Shown here: piece after piece, positions 1-13,900 of the stretch
Layout: each line of letters begins with the position of its first letter
Position numbering within the stretch: position 1 is the stretch's first letter
Origin: Pagrus major
Taxonomy: Eukaryota; Chordata; Actinopteri; Spariformes; Sparidae
Assembly (NCBI RefSeq): GCF_040436345.1
Contig: NC_133223.1
Location: forward strand, 27,126,910 to 27,190,909
DNA: 64,000 bases
Direction of reading: 5' to 3'
Notes under the pieces: generated by a model
Database searches by the model: none
What the model was told of the DNA's origin: nothing
What the model saw: the letters and a program-made list of their open reading frames with translations, nothing else
Program-made: the position numbers and the translations under genes

Positions 1-1565
1 AGTACTTGTTTCAGCAACAAAGTCGAAAAAATGATGGTTAAAAAAACTAAAACGTAGCATAATTTGGAGGTGCTACTGCTGCATCTTCATGCGTTGCCAT
101 AGCAAAGTCAGACGTTGGTCTGAGCTCAACGTAACAAAAGCCAGTAGAGATCAACCAGCTCAACCAAGATCAATTATTCAGCCACATGGGGGTAAATAAG
201 AGGACCAACTGGAAGGACTGAATCTTAATCAAGGAGTTTACCTCAGGGGAGTGAAGGCCTAACATGTAACATTTGAGTTGGAACACATCCTGAAGGTCAA
301 ACATAGCACTGGGTTAAAGCTCTCTTTCCATCTCGTAATGGTTTACAGTACACACACACACACACATCTTGTTCAACACGTGCACTGAGAGCATACATAT
401 GTAGAGAGGGTTAGCATATAAAATGAGCCAGTTTCAGTTGTTTGGCCAGTTCATATATGTATATCTCAGTAAGCTGGCCAATCATGCTCACACACACACA
501 CAGTCCCTCCTTCTTTCTTTCTGCCCATCTCTTTCCATACGTAGCCTTTATAGCCAATTAAAAGCTTGTCAAGATATCAGTCCAGGATCTATCTCGGAGG
601 GGTTCTTTAATTGGTTGGATAACATTTACATTTCCACTGTGATCTCATGGCACTTTCAGGGATCAGAGATTTGGAAAGAAAGAAGTATCAGCCTGTCGAG
701 CTCATGCCTTGTTAGAGCTCACTCAGGTGGACTGATACTCTACTGATAACTTCTGATTGAACTCAAGAAAGTGAGACAGAGATCGAGATGAAAATGAAAC
801 ACTTGGTAATAAGCCATTTAACGATCCGACTGTGCAAGCGTGTGACCATGTGTATGTGCTCGAATGACTGAGCGGCAGATATCCAGATTTGCACATTTTG
901 CCTAAAAATGACCTCCCTCGGCAGTCGTATATGGAATACAAAGTAAAATACACTTTGTTTTGAATCATTTCCATCGAGGCAAAAATGTTATTTACATCTC
1001 ATAATCGACAGTATTTTCATACTGCTCTGACACAGCATCAATAACACTTGAAATTTAAGTTTTCTGCTCCACACACAGTCAACACTGATGCAAAGACAAG
1101 CAGCTCTCTTGCCCTCACTCTCTCCCCCCTCTCTGTGTACTCAAAACGCTGAGCAATTTGAGATAAGGCCTCTGTAAAAGCTGCTATCTAAGCCTCACCA
1201 GGTTCTATTCACTGCAACAAAGACGGAGTTACGATTTAATTAGACCGCACAAACAATCTCCCCTGTATTATAAATGAGATGAGACCAAGGGAGAGAAACG
1301 CTGTGTGAAGTAGAGCGATTCAGCTCGAACGAGTGTCAAGTAGAAAAGAGCTGGAATGACGGAGACAAAAACCAAGCGATGGATAGAACCAGAAGGAACA
1401 AGAGAGAATAACAGATGGAGGAAAAGCAACTAACTTATAGACGGAGAGAGGGAGACCATCTACAACCAACAACTGCAGTCAGAGGTCATAAATAATTCAA
1501 GAGTGTCTTCGGCACACTGGAACAATCAGTCTTTACTGTCACAAGACACTGGGCTCACACACATT

Positions 1566-1568
<3 letters not shown>

Positions 1569-1645
<77 letters not shown>
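1569..1645. repeat. (AC)n microsatellite
   Basis: A pure AC dinucleotide tract of about 76 bases. The short frame through it, a poly-His/Thr string, is not a gene. Likely length-variable between individuals. Confidence 0.97.
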
Positions 1646-1648
<3 letters not shown>

Positions 1649-4600
1649 AAAAAACTGTTCAGCAAATTCATACAAAAATGAAAGAAACAAGATTCTTATT
1701 TACTTCTGGTCGTGTGTTGTTGCAACATTTCAGCTTTGTTAATGAGGGAATACTGAAATACAAGCACAGCACACCTGTTACAACTCCACTTCATTTCCTG
1801 TTGCTGATGTGTCTCCCATGGTTACCGCTATATAGTGGCTTAGATAGATTCCTTGACAGCTCGCATGTTCGCCAGCTGGATTCTATTTCGAGTTTAAATT
1901 GACGCTATACGTATCTACATGTCAGAGTGGTGTGACTGCTCTTCTTTAAATTGAAGTTGAATTGAAAGCTGAATGAGACCGACCTTTTCAAGCTGTCTGA
2001 AAACACCCTCACTTAACACATAATTGGAGGCTTTGTCGTGATTGTCACTTCTGACAACCTTACTGCAGCAAAGGGACAGTCATGTGAGGAAAGAAATTAA
2101 TCATCACACTCAGGTTAATTAGCGTTATTGTGATTTCCCCTGCAGCAAGAAACAGTGAAGCAGCAGAGCGACAGGTACAGGGCATGATTGGTGTTGATAG
2201 ATAATTATTGTTTCTGACAGAGCTCTGAGAGACAACATCTATAATTGTGAACACAATGGAAAGAGACAGTGAAAAAACACCAAACTACAGGGACGTTTCT
2301 GTTTTTCATGGTACTGAGAACATGCACTCATTAAAAATAAGACAGTGGTCCTAAGAGGAGCCTGATTACCTTTTCCTTTAATTATTTATTTTTTGGCTTT
2401 CTAGCATCCCTTATTTTTACTCGGATCTAAGACGTTTTCTGTGCACAAAAAAAGAGCAGTTTCCTTTAAATTGCTGTTAAAGTGTTTCATTTCACTATCA
2501 TTAGCGGTCTCCAATGTCTTTTCTATGAATTTGGCACCCACTTAGCAAAAATATATCCAAAAAGATGTCAAGTCTCTTTTCAAACAACGCAGTGTTTACG
2601 CTCGTTCTAAAAAAAAAGTCACATGACTAGAATTGTCATTAAGCGCAAGACTACTGGAGTTCATCATCATCATGATGAGAGTAAACAACAAAACTCACAA
2701 AATGTCTCTGACAATAGTAAAGATATGCCAATACAGCATACTGCTATACAAATTATACTGAACAGGAACAGGGCTACTTTAGAATACAAAACTGTTTACC
2801 CAGGCATAAAGCTACACATGCAAACACCCTACTATGGAGAGATGAACTTCTGATGACCATGTAGCCTCTTTTTGGCTGGTTGTTTACCCCAAAGCACCTC
2901 TCACTGTTGTTGTTAGCTCAATCCATTGTCCACCCTGTTTATCTGTGTAATACAATCAGGACAAGCACCAAAAAGCTCTAACTTAAAAGGTATTTAAACC
3001 ATCCAGAGCACTATGTAGTCCGAGCATCTATTTGGCCAAACAAAATTCAAATGCAATTGACTCAGTGCCAGGAAAGAACATTTATTAAGTGTCCATAAAT
3101 TTTAGAGAAGGATCTGAGAAACAAAAAGCACAAAAATCTCCAGTTTGTGGGCTCACAAGACCAAATTAGGCCAAACTAAAACAGGAGTAGTCATATCCAA
3201 ACCCAGACTAGACTCACATTGGCAATCTGTGGGATAGTTTTTAAGAAAAGATTTAATTTCGCAACTTCTAAGCAAATGTGAAAAATGCAAAAAGTAATTG
3301 AAGATGTTACAGATATATTCAAAACACCTATGAGATATATGATTGTTGCAGAATGTCCTTTTACAAAATACTGATAGAGAATTTAAATGTGTCTTGTCAC
3401 ATATTATCTTGTCATTAAGGGATCACTGAGTGAAAAAACTAAACTATCCTTTTTGCAGCTTTCTGCAACAATGTGCACAACAACACATCAATTATTTTTA
3501 TGCAAATCAAGCAGAAAAAGTACACATCTGAAACACAGGGACAATGCACTTTGTACATCAATTTTCTTTCATTATTGTACTTCTAATAAACCAAACAATG
3601 ACATGTGAGAATGTGTTCACCCCTGAGTGTTGCTGCTGTCCCCATTCCCCAGACACAGGGGTCTGGGGCTACGGGGTCACAGCACAGAGCTGCTGCTGCA
3701 TGGGAAAAGGAAACTAAACAGAGTAGCTAAGAGACAAACTACGTGATCCGAGTTTGAAAAGATCACTGATATCAGAGAAAATACATTTTGATAAAATATT
3801 TAAATGTTATTTAGATGTGGTAAAGCACATGCTCTCAACGACTCACCTCACTTCAATTAAAAATGGAAAAACAATCTGTCACAAACCATGTTTGTCGATG
3901 TGTGTTCGGTGCATATTCATGTTTTCTTTGGTGGTTGAATAATCTGAGTTAGATCGTCTCTCAGAAAAATGAAAGACATTGAAAAAGCAGCTCGATACTA
4001 AATACATGAAAAAATAACGTCGGGCGCCTTCTTCACCTGGATGAATATTGCACCACATGCCTCCAATGAGGCAGGAGAAAAAGCTCACTGTTAATATAAT
4101 GACTGTAAGAACCACAAGTGGCTTATGGCGCATGACTAGAACAGTTTTAGACTTTTGTAATATTATTGTTGCTCTGTAAAAGCTTAACATCTGTGTGTGT
4201 ACATGTTTGTACTGTGTGTAAATGTTTTAATGAGTACAGGACAAAGTGAAACCGCTGAACACAAATTAATGACATCACAACACTTCTCAAACAGCTGAAT
4301 TCTGGGGCTTATGTATTTTATTCTATGTATGTGAGGCTGTGTGCTTTGCGGCCATTATAAACACGTAAATTACAACATTACCTGAAGAAATGCTCATAAA
4401 GTAGACCGTTCTACTGCCTGCCATTCCCATGAGAACCATAAAAGAAAACAAAAACAGAAGATAAGACACAGAGCAAAGAAGCCCTTGCCTTGAGCTACAA
4501 ATTGTCCTGATGAGAGTCGAAATGATTTTACCTCGCACTCGTTTGGATATAAGAGATATTGGACAACCTGCATCCTGAGGCCAGTTCCCTTTGCATTTTT

Positions 4601-5093
4601 TGTTTTCCTGTCTGACCACGATTACATTCCCCGCAGTGCAAATGATAGCTTCTGTGAGTATAATGCCAAACTAATGCGCTGCAATTCTCAGCAGAAATTT
4701 GACAGCACAGTATGAGGACAATAGAAAAATGAGACACCTAACACCTTCCATCTATCACTAAGACGCACAACAACACCTTAATGAGACCCTGAATGTGCAA
4801 GAAGATGAAAGAGACACAGTCTACAGAACAATAAGATACAGATTTATGCTTTGTAGAGATCACACATAGGCTACGGTGACTGCATTTCTGTTTGCATGCT
4901 TACTGTATCTGTATGCCCATTAGTGCTTTGGATCCAACACTGTATTTTGATAATTTACTGCATGTAGATTGACGCCTGAGCAGCAGCGGAGTGGACAAAG
5001 AGAGAGGAAGGAAGAGGCCGAGAACAAAGAAACAAGGGGAGAGACAGAAACCCAATAAAGAAAAGAGCAAGTGAAAGGAAGTGAAAATGGAGA

Positions 5094-5104
5094 GTGTGTG
5101 TGTT

Positions 5105-5146
<42 letters not shown>
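5094..5146. repeat. (GT)n microsatellite, interrupted
   Basis: GT repeats broken by TTTG steps. Reading frames through it give His-Thr strings and carry no gene signal. Confidence 0.95.
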
Positions 5147-5147
<1 letters not shown>

Positions 5148-6666
5148 ACGTAAAAAAAAACAGAGGTTTGAATAATTGAGCAAGTCTTTCTCTGAGAACT
5201 CAATCTCTTTACCAACTCCTCCTAAAGAACATGACACCAAAGCTCGTCTCTAATTGCTGATCTTTGCTTTTCTCTGCAGATTTTGCTTAGAAAGGCCTTT
5301 GTGAAAACTAAGCTGGAGCTGAAGCGCCGACTCGGGAGGCGGGGAGACGGATGAATCACAGACACACACATACACAAGAGGCCTGAAACAGCTTGAAAAC
5401 TTAAAATAAATTCACCACTTTATATATAAAGATACAGAACATTTTAGCTGACAAAAGCTGATGCAGTGACTTCCATCAACTCTCATGAAACTGATGTACT
5501 GAGAAAAGACATAAATAAAGACTTTATTTATATCACTGATACGATATTTGAGGGTTGTTTCAATTACACTTGACCCCTTCACTGCAGTTTTACAAGACAA
5601 CAGTTTAGTCAAACGTATTAGGAGCAGAAAACCAACACCAAGACTAAAGTTTGGCCCAATACATTGTAAGAATCAATCACAGTTTATAGGTTAAACTTTG
5701 ATTAAACATATGTTATTATCAGAATTGTTATTTTCAGTTTCAACTCCAAATAAATTGGTTTAGATAATCTGTTGATTTTTCACATTAGGGGTGGGGCAAA
5801 TTATCAATACAACAATATATTCTATTACTTCCTCATGTTTACTTCCTACTTCCCCATATTAATAACAACGTGTTCTCTGAAGTCAGCAATTGCCTTAGTG
5901 AGCATCAGGTTATCCTAACTGGTGGAAACTCATAGAAACCTGCAATAAAAGCTGCATTAAACTAGATTAAACAATCAGTAGTTGGTGTTTAAATAGTGTT
6001 TGGTAATTGAGGATAGTGAAACATGGACAGGATATTTTTAGTCTCTGTCTTTGTCCTTCTCTTTCAATTACTAACGCACACACCCAAACACAAAGCTATG
6101 TTTTTCACTTCCTCTCAGTCTTTGGCTGGTGCTCTCCTTTTACGCATCTTGAAGAGAAAGATGAAGATAGATTTCCACATTTTATAAACAAGAGAACTGA
6201 GAAGGTGACATTGGGCTTGAGGACAGAGAGAAAGTGTTTTTGACAAATGGAGAGCGGGGGGGGGGGCCTCCAGAGACTCGGGTAATCCCACACCAGTGTG
6301 TTTGGTTCGGTTTGACAGGTAGCCCACTTAGATTGGAACAGTGCTGAGAAAGCAGATTGGACTTGGGGAATAATGACTGTGCTGCAGTAATGTTAAAATA
6401 CAGAGAAGACTGGAATACCATCTAAAGAGAATATTTGAGGACAGGCACAGGCTTACAAATGAATTTCGAACATTTGCATTTACTCCCGTTCCATCACACA
6501 CAACGTTGTCCTCCTCCTCTCCAATCTGCACACGAATAACATGCACATTGTCTGGCACAAAATGAGAAGCATTGGACTTGGCTGAATGTCGTTACTGGAG
6601 GCTAAAGCTCTTTAAACAGAATCATTTTGCTATGCACTCTGTATTCAGGGAACTGTGATCATCACA

Positions 6667-6920
6667 TCAGCCTGACAATTTATATTCCAATTTCTCCAGT
6701 TCTCGTGCTGCCCTACACTTCTGTATGTCCGTCACAGTTAATTTTGTGGTTGGGTCGTTTAAAAACATAATCCTGCAATGCTTTTGCTCCTGCATTGCTC
6801 CGTGCAGAATGGCCCAGTTAAAAACAAATTGCAGTGATTCGACTGACAAAATGCGGGACACCTCATGCTCCTCTGGACTTATGACTTGAATCATCCAATT
6901 TTCCTCTGATGTCCAATTTT
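6667..6920 (-). other. Unassigned open frame, possible exon or decayed coding sequence
   Basis: A minus-strand frame stays open for about 84 codons before TGA at 6667. It reads as ordinary protein: EENWMIQVISPEEHEVSRIL, then SLQFVFNWAILHGAM and AARELEKLEYKLSG, with mixed charge and no repeats. No family is recognised. It sits in a ube2f intron on the same strand. No clear splice acceptor and donor pair brackets it, so it may be chance, a retrotransposed fragment or an exon of an unknown gene. Confidence 0.2.
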
Positions 6921-7027
6921 AATATCTCTGTAAAATTCACATGCAGCAGCAAATTTAGTTTCAGTGTCCTGGTTCAGGGACCCAGCTAGTCTTCCCCACA
7001 GACATAAAAGATTTTGGGTGTCTCATC

Positions 7028-7273
7028 TAGAGCTGCAAGGATTAGTCAATTAATCAATTAGTCAATGCAAATTAAATTAATTGCCAACTATTCTCTAAGT
7101 TTTGGGTTTTGGTCTGTCATTTGGACAAGAGAAGCAATTTGAGGACGTCACTTTGAGCTCTGGGAACTTGTAATGAGCATTTTTCTGAATAAACACATAA
7201 CAATTAACTGACTAATTGTTAAAATAATCAGCAGACTAATCAATAATGAAAATAATCATTAGATGCAGCTCTA
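7028..7273. mobile_element. hAT-like MITE with 8-bp target duplication
   Basis: A 246-bp AT-rich element begins TAGAGCTGCA and ends TGCAGCTCTA, which are perfect 10-bp terminal inverted repeats. It is flanked by the direct 8-bp repeat GTCTCATC at 7020-7027 and 7074-like position 7274-7281. Eight-base target duplications and short terminal repeats are typical of hAT elements. No transposase is encoded. Confidence 0.85.
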
Positions 7274-7342
7274 GTCTCATCACAGCAGTTCTGAGGGAGA
7301 AGTATTTATCCATTTGTTGCCTGAATTTTTTTAGGCTTTGCC

Positions 7343-7691
7343 TAAAGGTTCACTCTGTAGTTTAGAGGAAATAATTTTAATCAGAAGAGAAAGATTTATT
7401 TTATGTCTCAACAAACCAAATAAACAAACTCTCTTTGTTTTCATGACTGAATAAACAAACTGACCTTAAAGGACAACACTGCTTCATACTGTTTTACTTT
7501 GTTTATATGTGGCGGACCCTGCCACCTCTCTAGCTTCAAACAGTGTTTTGGGGACCTTATTTTCCTAAACAGCTTGTTTATTCAGTTATGGAAAAAATAA
7601 ATATTTCTGAGTTTGTATTACTACCTCATTAATATTTTCAATATTAAAATTCTGATTTTGAATTCCTTCCCCAAAACTACATTTAATAAAG
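7343..7691. mobile_element. TTAA-type MITE, copy 1 (paired with 29491-29815)
   Basis: This stretch is homologous, in the opposite orientation, to 29491-29815. They share a block around ATTCAGTCATGAAAACAAAG and the terminal segment CTTCCCCAAAACTAC. Ends read TAAAGG inward and AATAAAGG outward, giving imperfect inverted termini next to TTAA-like sites. No coding capacity. Superfamily (piggyBac- or Kolobok-like) is inferred from the TTAA target only. Confidence 0.65.
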
Positions 7692-7913
7692 GGGTTAATA
7701 AAATCACAGTCTTAAGTGAATCTCTTCTACAGCAATCTGAACGAGTCTGACTTTGAATGAGTGAGTGAAGAAAATAATAAGCAACAAAAACACTGCTTTG
7801 ATAAGTATACACAACATTAGCATTGCAAAGAAAGACAAAATTAAATTTGTGTTTTTCTGAATTACATTAACAAAGCAGTTGGTAAATGATTTATGTAATT
7901 GTTTGTCTCTTAC

Positions 7914-10900
7914 CAGGAGAGACTGCCAGCTGAAAATGATGCAACTTGTCCTCATCTGGAAAATTGGCTTTGCATGTACCTGAACAAGAAAAAAGGAGGG
8001 AGAGAGGAGATATTAGTGCATAATGTCAACATTTAAAGCCAGAAGCAGCTTTATGAAGGTCTACTATCATTTATTATTAATTGCCTTAGTGCTAAATAAT
8101 GGCACTGAAATCAATTGTATCTCTATTAAATCCTTCCTTATTTTCACACTGACTGCAGGATTTATGCCTCGGGACACCCTGCGGCTCCACATTCCCCTCT
8201 GGTGCTCAAGGACATGTACTGCGCTTCAGACCTGGGAGAGCGTTTTCTACCCACGTTCATGTGAAAGATGTTTTTAATGAACCTCAACCTTTTGTGTCCT
8301 GTGTAAAATTACTCTGGATACACAGGGCTGCTGCTGATAAATATTGTAAGACTTGAACGTGTTTGTGGTGATAATGACTATAATACTATGTAACACTGAA
8401 TTAATTGCAACAGCTCAACCGATTTTTAATCAAGTAGAGCAGATAATCTACTCTTGGATGCAGGTTAAGTATGATGCTCTACAAAATAATTGATGATCTG
8501 TCTTTCTTTTTGAAAGTTAATTTGTCTTTTATAAATGTTTTCCCACCAAGCTCATAGATCATTAATGCTAACTTGTCCTGCTTTACTGAATAAACATGAA
8601 GTGAAACGTTTGAGTCATTAAATGAGCAAATGTTGAGATATGATAAGACACTTCTTACGTTACTCTCCATGTAGCGTAGGAAAAAACACTGTGGACTTGG
8701 TCAAAAAAATGCCCTTTACAAATTGGCCAACCACCTTGGATGCGTCTCCCAGTAGCTGCTGAATCCTTATAAGGTTGCCAACTTTGTTTGCATGTATGAT
8801 TTCTCTTCAGTTTCTCTCTGATTTCTTACTCATTGTCTCTTCTCGTTTCAACCTGATAAATACTTCCTGTTCATGAAGGAGGTGTGCATTTGTGAGACTG
8901 TCATTTGTACAATCAGTGTCTGTAAACTGCCATAATTCCAAGGAGAAATGGATAGGGAATTGTTTTGCATGAAGTTGGATACTGTAAAACATAAAACTGA
9001 CTAAACTGAGGCAGCTGTCAGAGTGAGAGGATTTTCTAACTACTGAACCGCAAAATTGGAAAAATTTATCAAATAAAATAAACATATTTTGTTTAGTTCT
9101 TTAACAGAGGCTATTTAAACTCCAATTTCATTCAGATTACAGGATTATCATCATGAGTCTAAGTGTTTTTCCTGCTGTGGAAGAAGACGGACGGTTCAAT
9201 TAGCTCAAAGTGGAAACAGAAAACTTTCTCCCTCCTGAACTTTTCCAATTGGTATTATTGTTGGTGCAGCAGTCGCAAAAACAAGGGTATCGATTGGGTT
9301 TTCTCAGATTAGCAACAACCAGCAATACAGAGAAAAAAAAATACTTTATTCTTTCATTTAGTCTGTAATGGAGAGGTGAAAACAGAAATGTTTGCTGAAT
9401 GGATTTCATTTATTTTCCCAGGAGATTTTGTGCCCGGTGGTAGACAAAAATGTTTCATGAAAGCGAGGTTCATAGAGAACGAATCTTAGCGTCAATGGAG
9501 TTATTATTCCACAGCCATTACGATGTGCAAACATATACTTCATAATGATACGCTAGAGCAAAAAATGTGTCTATTGCCGGTTGGTTCTTCCACGAGGCGC
9601 ATCACCTGCTGCTCACTTCTCCCTGTGTTCCTGTCTGCCATCAGTGAAATTAAATCAGTGTCATACAGCAGGTCCAGACTCACGGCACAAAGCCAGGTTT
9701 CCATAAACCCAAGTGTTGAAGCCTCATGGAAATCAAAAGAATACTTCACGTAGGACAATATTTCATCATAGTTATGGTAATAAAAGTGCAGATCGGATGA
9801 GCATAAGAGTCATGTGACCCTGATGGTTTCTTTAACAGCGCAGTATCCTAATTTAACCCCTGTTATTCACCTACTGCTTCACCCAGTTGTATGTCAAAGT
9901 CCCCTCAGGATGTACGTCAACAACCCCAGAACAACTGTGATGTTTGTCTGCAGTCTGCTGGTCAGAGGTTAGTCTTATACATGACCAAGTGCAGGTCAAC
10001 TTCCAGTACGCAGCAAACATACAAGCTGTCGATTAGATATATGCATCGTGCATCCCAGAGTCACTAAATACCAATATCTTCTTGGGGCTTTTAGTTGTTT
10101 TTTCCATTAATGTCATGTCTAATTAACTAGAAGATGTATGACTCAAAACTATATCCCAGCAAACCAGTCAGTTACTTGTGAAACCATGAACATAAGCAAA
10201 CTGTTAACTTCTCTTGTTTTCTTGGTCGTAAGCTGCGAGGGAAAACTCATCAGACCACAAACAAAAACAGGCATGTCGAGTTCAGCCAAAGCAATTAATC
10301 CAGCCCTCGTGCATAACAAAACCCAGATAACTGACTTATGAAGATCTGATTTACTGCAGTGCAAATTCTCACATAAAAGCAAGAACTTAAAAAGCAGTTG
10401 AGGGAACAGTCTGTACGAACAAATAAATACCAATGTCAGATGTATAACGAGCTTGAAACCCGTCCAAGGCTCACAGCGCAGGCTGTTGTACTTAAGATGT
10501 CAGAAATATCAAAAACCACTCTTTCATGACGAAGTTTTAATGTTCAAGACAATTTCAAAACATTCTACCACAAAAAATTATGAGGCCTATTTAACCAAAA
10601 ATACTAGAATGGCACCCAGTACAGCGCATACCTCCGCCAAGGTCCAAACAGTCCCCTTTTATACTCACTCATAGATACCAGCCACCTAGATGTAAAGATC
10701 CATCATTATTCCCTGAGAAATTAATGAAAAAGTGGTGAAACAAAAAACACCTTTTCTTGCAACATTAAAGAAAGTGAAAGAAATGTGTCTCTTTATCTGG
10801 ATCTGCACCAAAAGTTAATGGGGTCTTTTCTGGGCCGAGACTCATCCTCCATCCAAGTTTTGTGGAAATCAATGAAGCAGTTTTTGTAAAATCCTGCTGA

Positions 10901-13900
10901 CAAACCAACCAAGAAACAAAACGGACAAACATAATGTTATTACTGTCAATCTAACCTATTCACTAAATCTACAGTAAAAAAGCATTCTGGGTGATAGAGT
11001 ATTGTCACAAATAACTCACAACCTACACAATCATGATACGGAGCACATCTATGGTCAGACTTTTGTTTTCATGTGTAAGATGAGATAAAGAAAGCAAGCA
11101 CACCACTTGCGTTATCTCTGCGAATCAAACACCCCATAATTCCAGTGAAAATGCGTAAATTCACGCACAAGCTTTTCCTTTGAAAGACCTGTCAATGCAG
11201 AGGTGAAAAATGTGTGCAGGAATTGACTCTTTTTCACTAAAATCAGGTTTTTGTTTTCCTGCCTCCACTCAAACATTTGTAGAACTAATATCACATCACT
11301 TCTGAAACACTAAATATATTGATGGATATTCAGCAAGGCCCCCTAAAATATATAACATGCATTAGTCTCGCACAGCTGAACATGGATGCTGCGACGATGC
11401 CCCTGTAGTGTCGGGAAAATCTTGTTTCGGTGGAACATCTGTAGGTGAGGAGGCGAGCCCTGGCATTTAAATAGCTAAATCCCCACATAAAGTAACAACT
11501 GCTAGCTTGTTTACATTCGTACCAATACCCGGTTGGTGTTTGGGTAATTTGCCGTTTTCAGTGAGTGGGTTGCTAGCTCGGAGGTTGTTGTTGCTTCCTT
11601 TAGAAACTGGGATTTTGAAAACTTTAACATGCAGATAACAGTAGGGAGAAGAATGCCAACTGAAAAAGTTGGCCACAGACAATCTTACACTAACAATCCA
11701 CATCCGCTCAGACTGACATTGTTAAGCAATACTCCTCCAGCAAAAGGAGGAAAAAGACGAAGAAGCTTGTTTTTTCTTTAGTTGAAAAAAAGCACTATCG
11801 GCACACAAAAATGACAAGAATTTAAAGGTATTTAACGCTTTCAGATATTTGACTGAACAAAAAAGAATGTGACCACGGGGAGAAATGCAAAGTGTAACGA
11901 ACTTGGAGAGAACGAGTCTGACTCATCTGATTTAATGAGATCAGCTTGTGAGTGTAAAGTATACTTACAAGGGAGATTGGCTTCAAGTTCTGCAACTTCT
12001 GTTGAGAGAAAAAGGAAAGAATAATGAACAAGGGAGCAGAAAAGCAAGTAAAGACAGAAAGAAACACACACACATGAGAGATCCTTACACCCAGAGAGAG
12101 CTGACTGTCACACTCACACTTTTTAAATGAGGTACTGAAATGCTACCTGCTCAGTCGGGGGAAGCTGCCCTGCATAAAATCATGTCAAGTACGCAAGTGT
12201 TAAAGTAAATTGTCTTCTTCATTCAAGCAGAGAAAAAACAGAAAGACTCGATCAGCTCGAGAGGACGGAAAGAAGACAACCGACCAGCTGAATTGTGTCT
12301 GATTTTAGCACTAACAATCTACAAAAAAGGAGGAGAAATTGCTCGGTCTCTCTAAACAAGCATCGTTATTTCCATTGTCATTAAGGGAAACATACTCTTT
12401 GAGATGTGCAGAGTGTAATAGCGAGGTACTTCAGTGACTTAACTTCACTCCCCCCTCCACCTACAGCTGGCCTTCATCAGAACAAGGAGTCTTCTTCGTA
12501 GTTCACTTGTGCCAAATGTCAGGCTCTTATCCATGTTTTTAAAAGTTCTGCACAAGGATCATCCACAATTTATTTAAATGGTTCTCAGCTGTGTAACAAC
12601 AAGGTCCAAACAAGTTAGTGTCAGAGTCCTCCTATCGGGCTGAGGTTGTTTGGTGGACACATTTTGGGAGCAGGTTCCTCTCTGCCTCAGCAAGATGGAG
12701 TACGATTTAGTCAAACATCAGTGTGTTAGAACAAGCCTGTCATCCTCGGTCTGAGTGTTGTGAGGTGGTCCCAAGACAGCTCATTTATCAGTTTCCAGCC
12801 TCAGAACTTGACTTGACCTTGCATCATTATCATGACTGTAAGCATCGAACCATACTACTTCAATACCTCAAGGAAAAGTCACTGAGATGATGTACTGGAG
12901 GGCATTATATGACAGATTATCTGTCTTGAATCCACTCCGAATATCAACAGTGCAGTACTCTGATAAACTTGATGCATATCCTGCTTTGATTGGGTGGTTT
13001 ACACCTCGCCTCATGCCGAAATTAGGAGTATAGATTTATTTTTGTTTTAGATGGTAAGCACTGTTTTAGAACTTTATTCCAAGTAATTGTGAAATACTGT
13101 TTTTTGTAGCACTAATAGTATACTTCCTGTAGGCGAAAACATCCCTCTAGACATCCACAATATAACCAAACAAATCCAGCAAATCCAGTCAGTATGACTC
13201 ACAATGGGTAAAGTAAAATGTTTAGGTAAATGTATGAAATACAGCAAAGAAAGGTGAGCTCACTGATTGACTTCATGACACTCCAAAGACGAGACTTTAT
13301 GTGAATGATATGTGCATAACATATATATTACCCTTCCTCCTCTGTGCTGTACAAAGTTCAGTTACCAGTGATTGATGCTAAATATGATCAGAGGGGAAGG
13401 AAACCGATGAATATCCTAAAAAGAAGCCTGTAGGTTTACTTCAGACACACTTACACGGAGCCAAGGATGTTGTTAAAAAGCCTTTATTTGTGAGGGCATC
13501 TCAGAGTTATAAATCACACTGGGTGTGGGTCGGCGCTTTTTCTCCTTTGCAATTTTTAACTCTGAGATGCCCTAACAAATAAAGGCTTTATAACAACATC
13601 CTTGGCTCGGAGCAGGTGTGCCTGAATTCAGCCTACGTGCTTCTTTTTTCTAAGTTGATCAGTTTAACTTCAGGACCACCTCGCATTCACCTGGAGTTTA
13701 CTAAATCACAACTGAGAGTGCCTGGTATCCCTGGTCTCCTCCTAAGTTGTTTTCTGACATTTGTGTTGCCCCCATTTTAAAAAGGAGAGAAATGTAAACA
13801 ACATTACAAATGTTAACTTTTTTCCTACGTGCTTGTTTGTTTCTTTCCTTTAAGCACTTTTGTTGTGAGATATAATGGTCAAAACAGGTGTGAAGAAAAA

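Larger units (their letters stand above)
1..7913. other. Left flank, within ube2f intron; no confident gene
   Basis: This AT-rich stretch lies downstream of the last visible ube2f exon and is presumably intronic. I see an (AC)n tract at 350-366, a long (AC)n tract at 1569-1645, an interrupted (GT)n tract at 5094-5146, a run of G at about 6255-6266, and the MITEs and open frame listed separately. Searching by eye for the next ube2f exon (encoding EGYYQGGKF) gave nothing. Confidence 0.6.

Noticed and set aside
1503-1742. Open frame with a long His-Thr string
   Set aside because: It is the (AC)n microsatellite read as codons.
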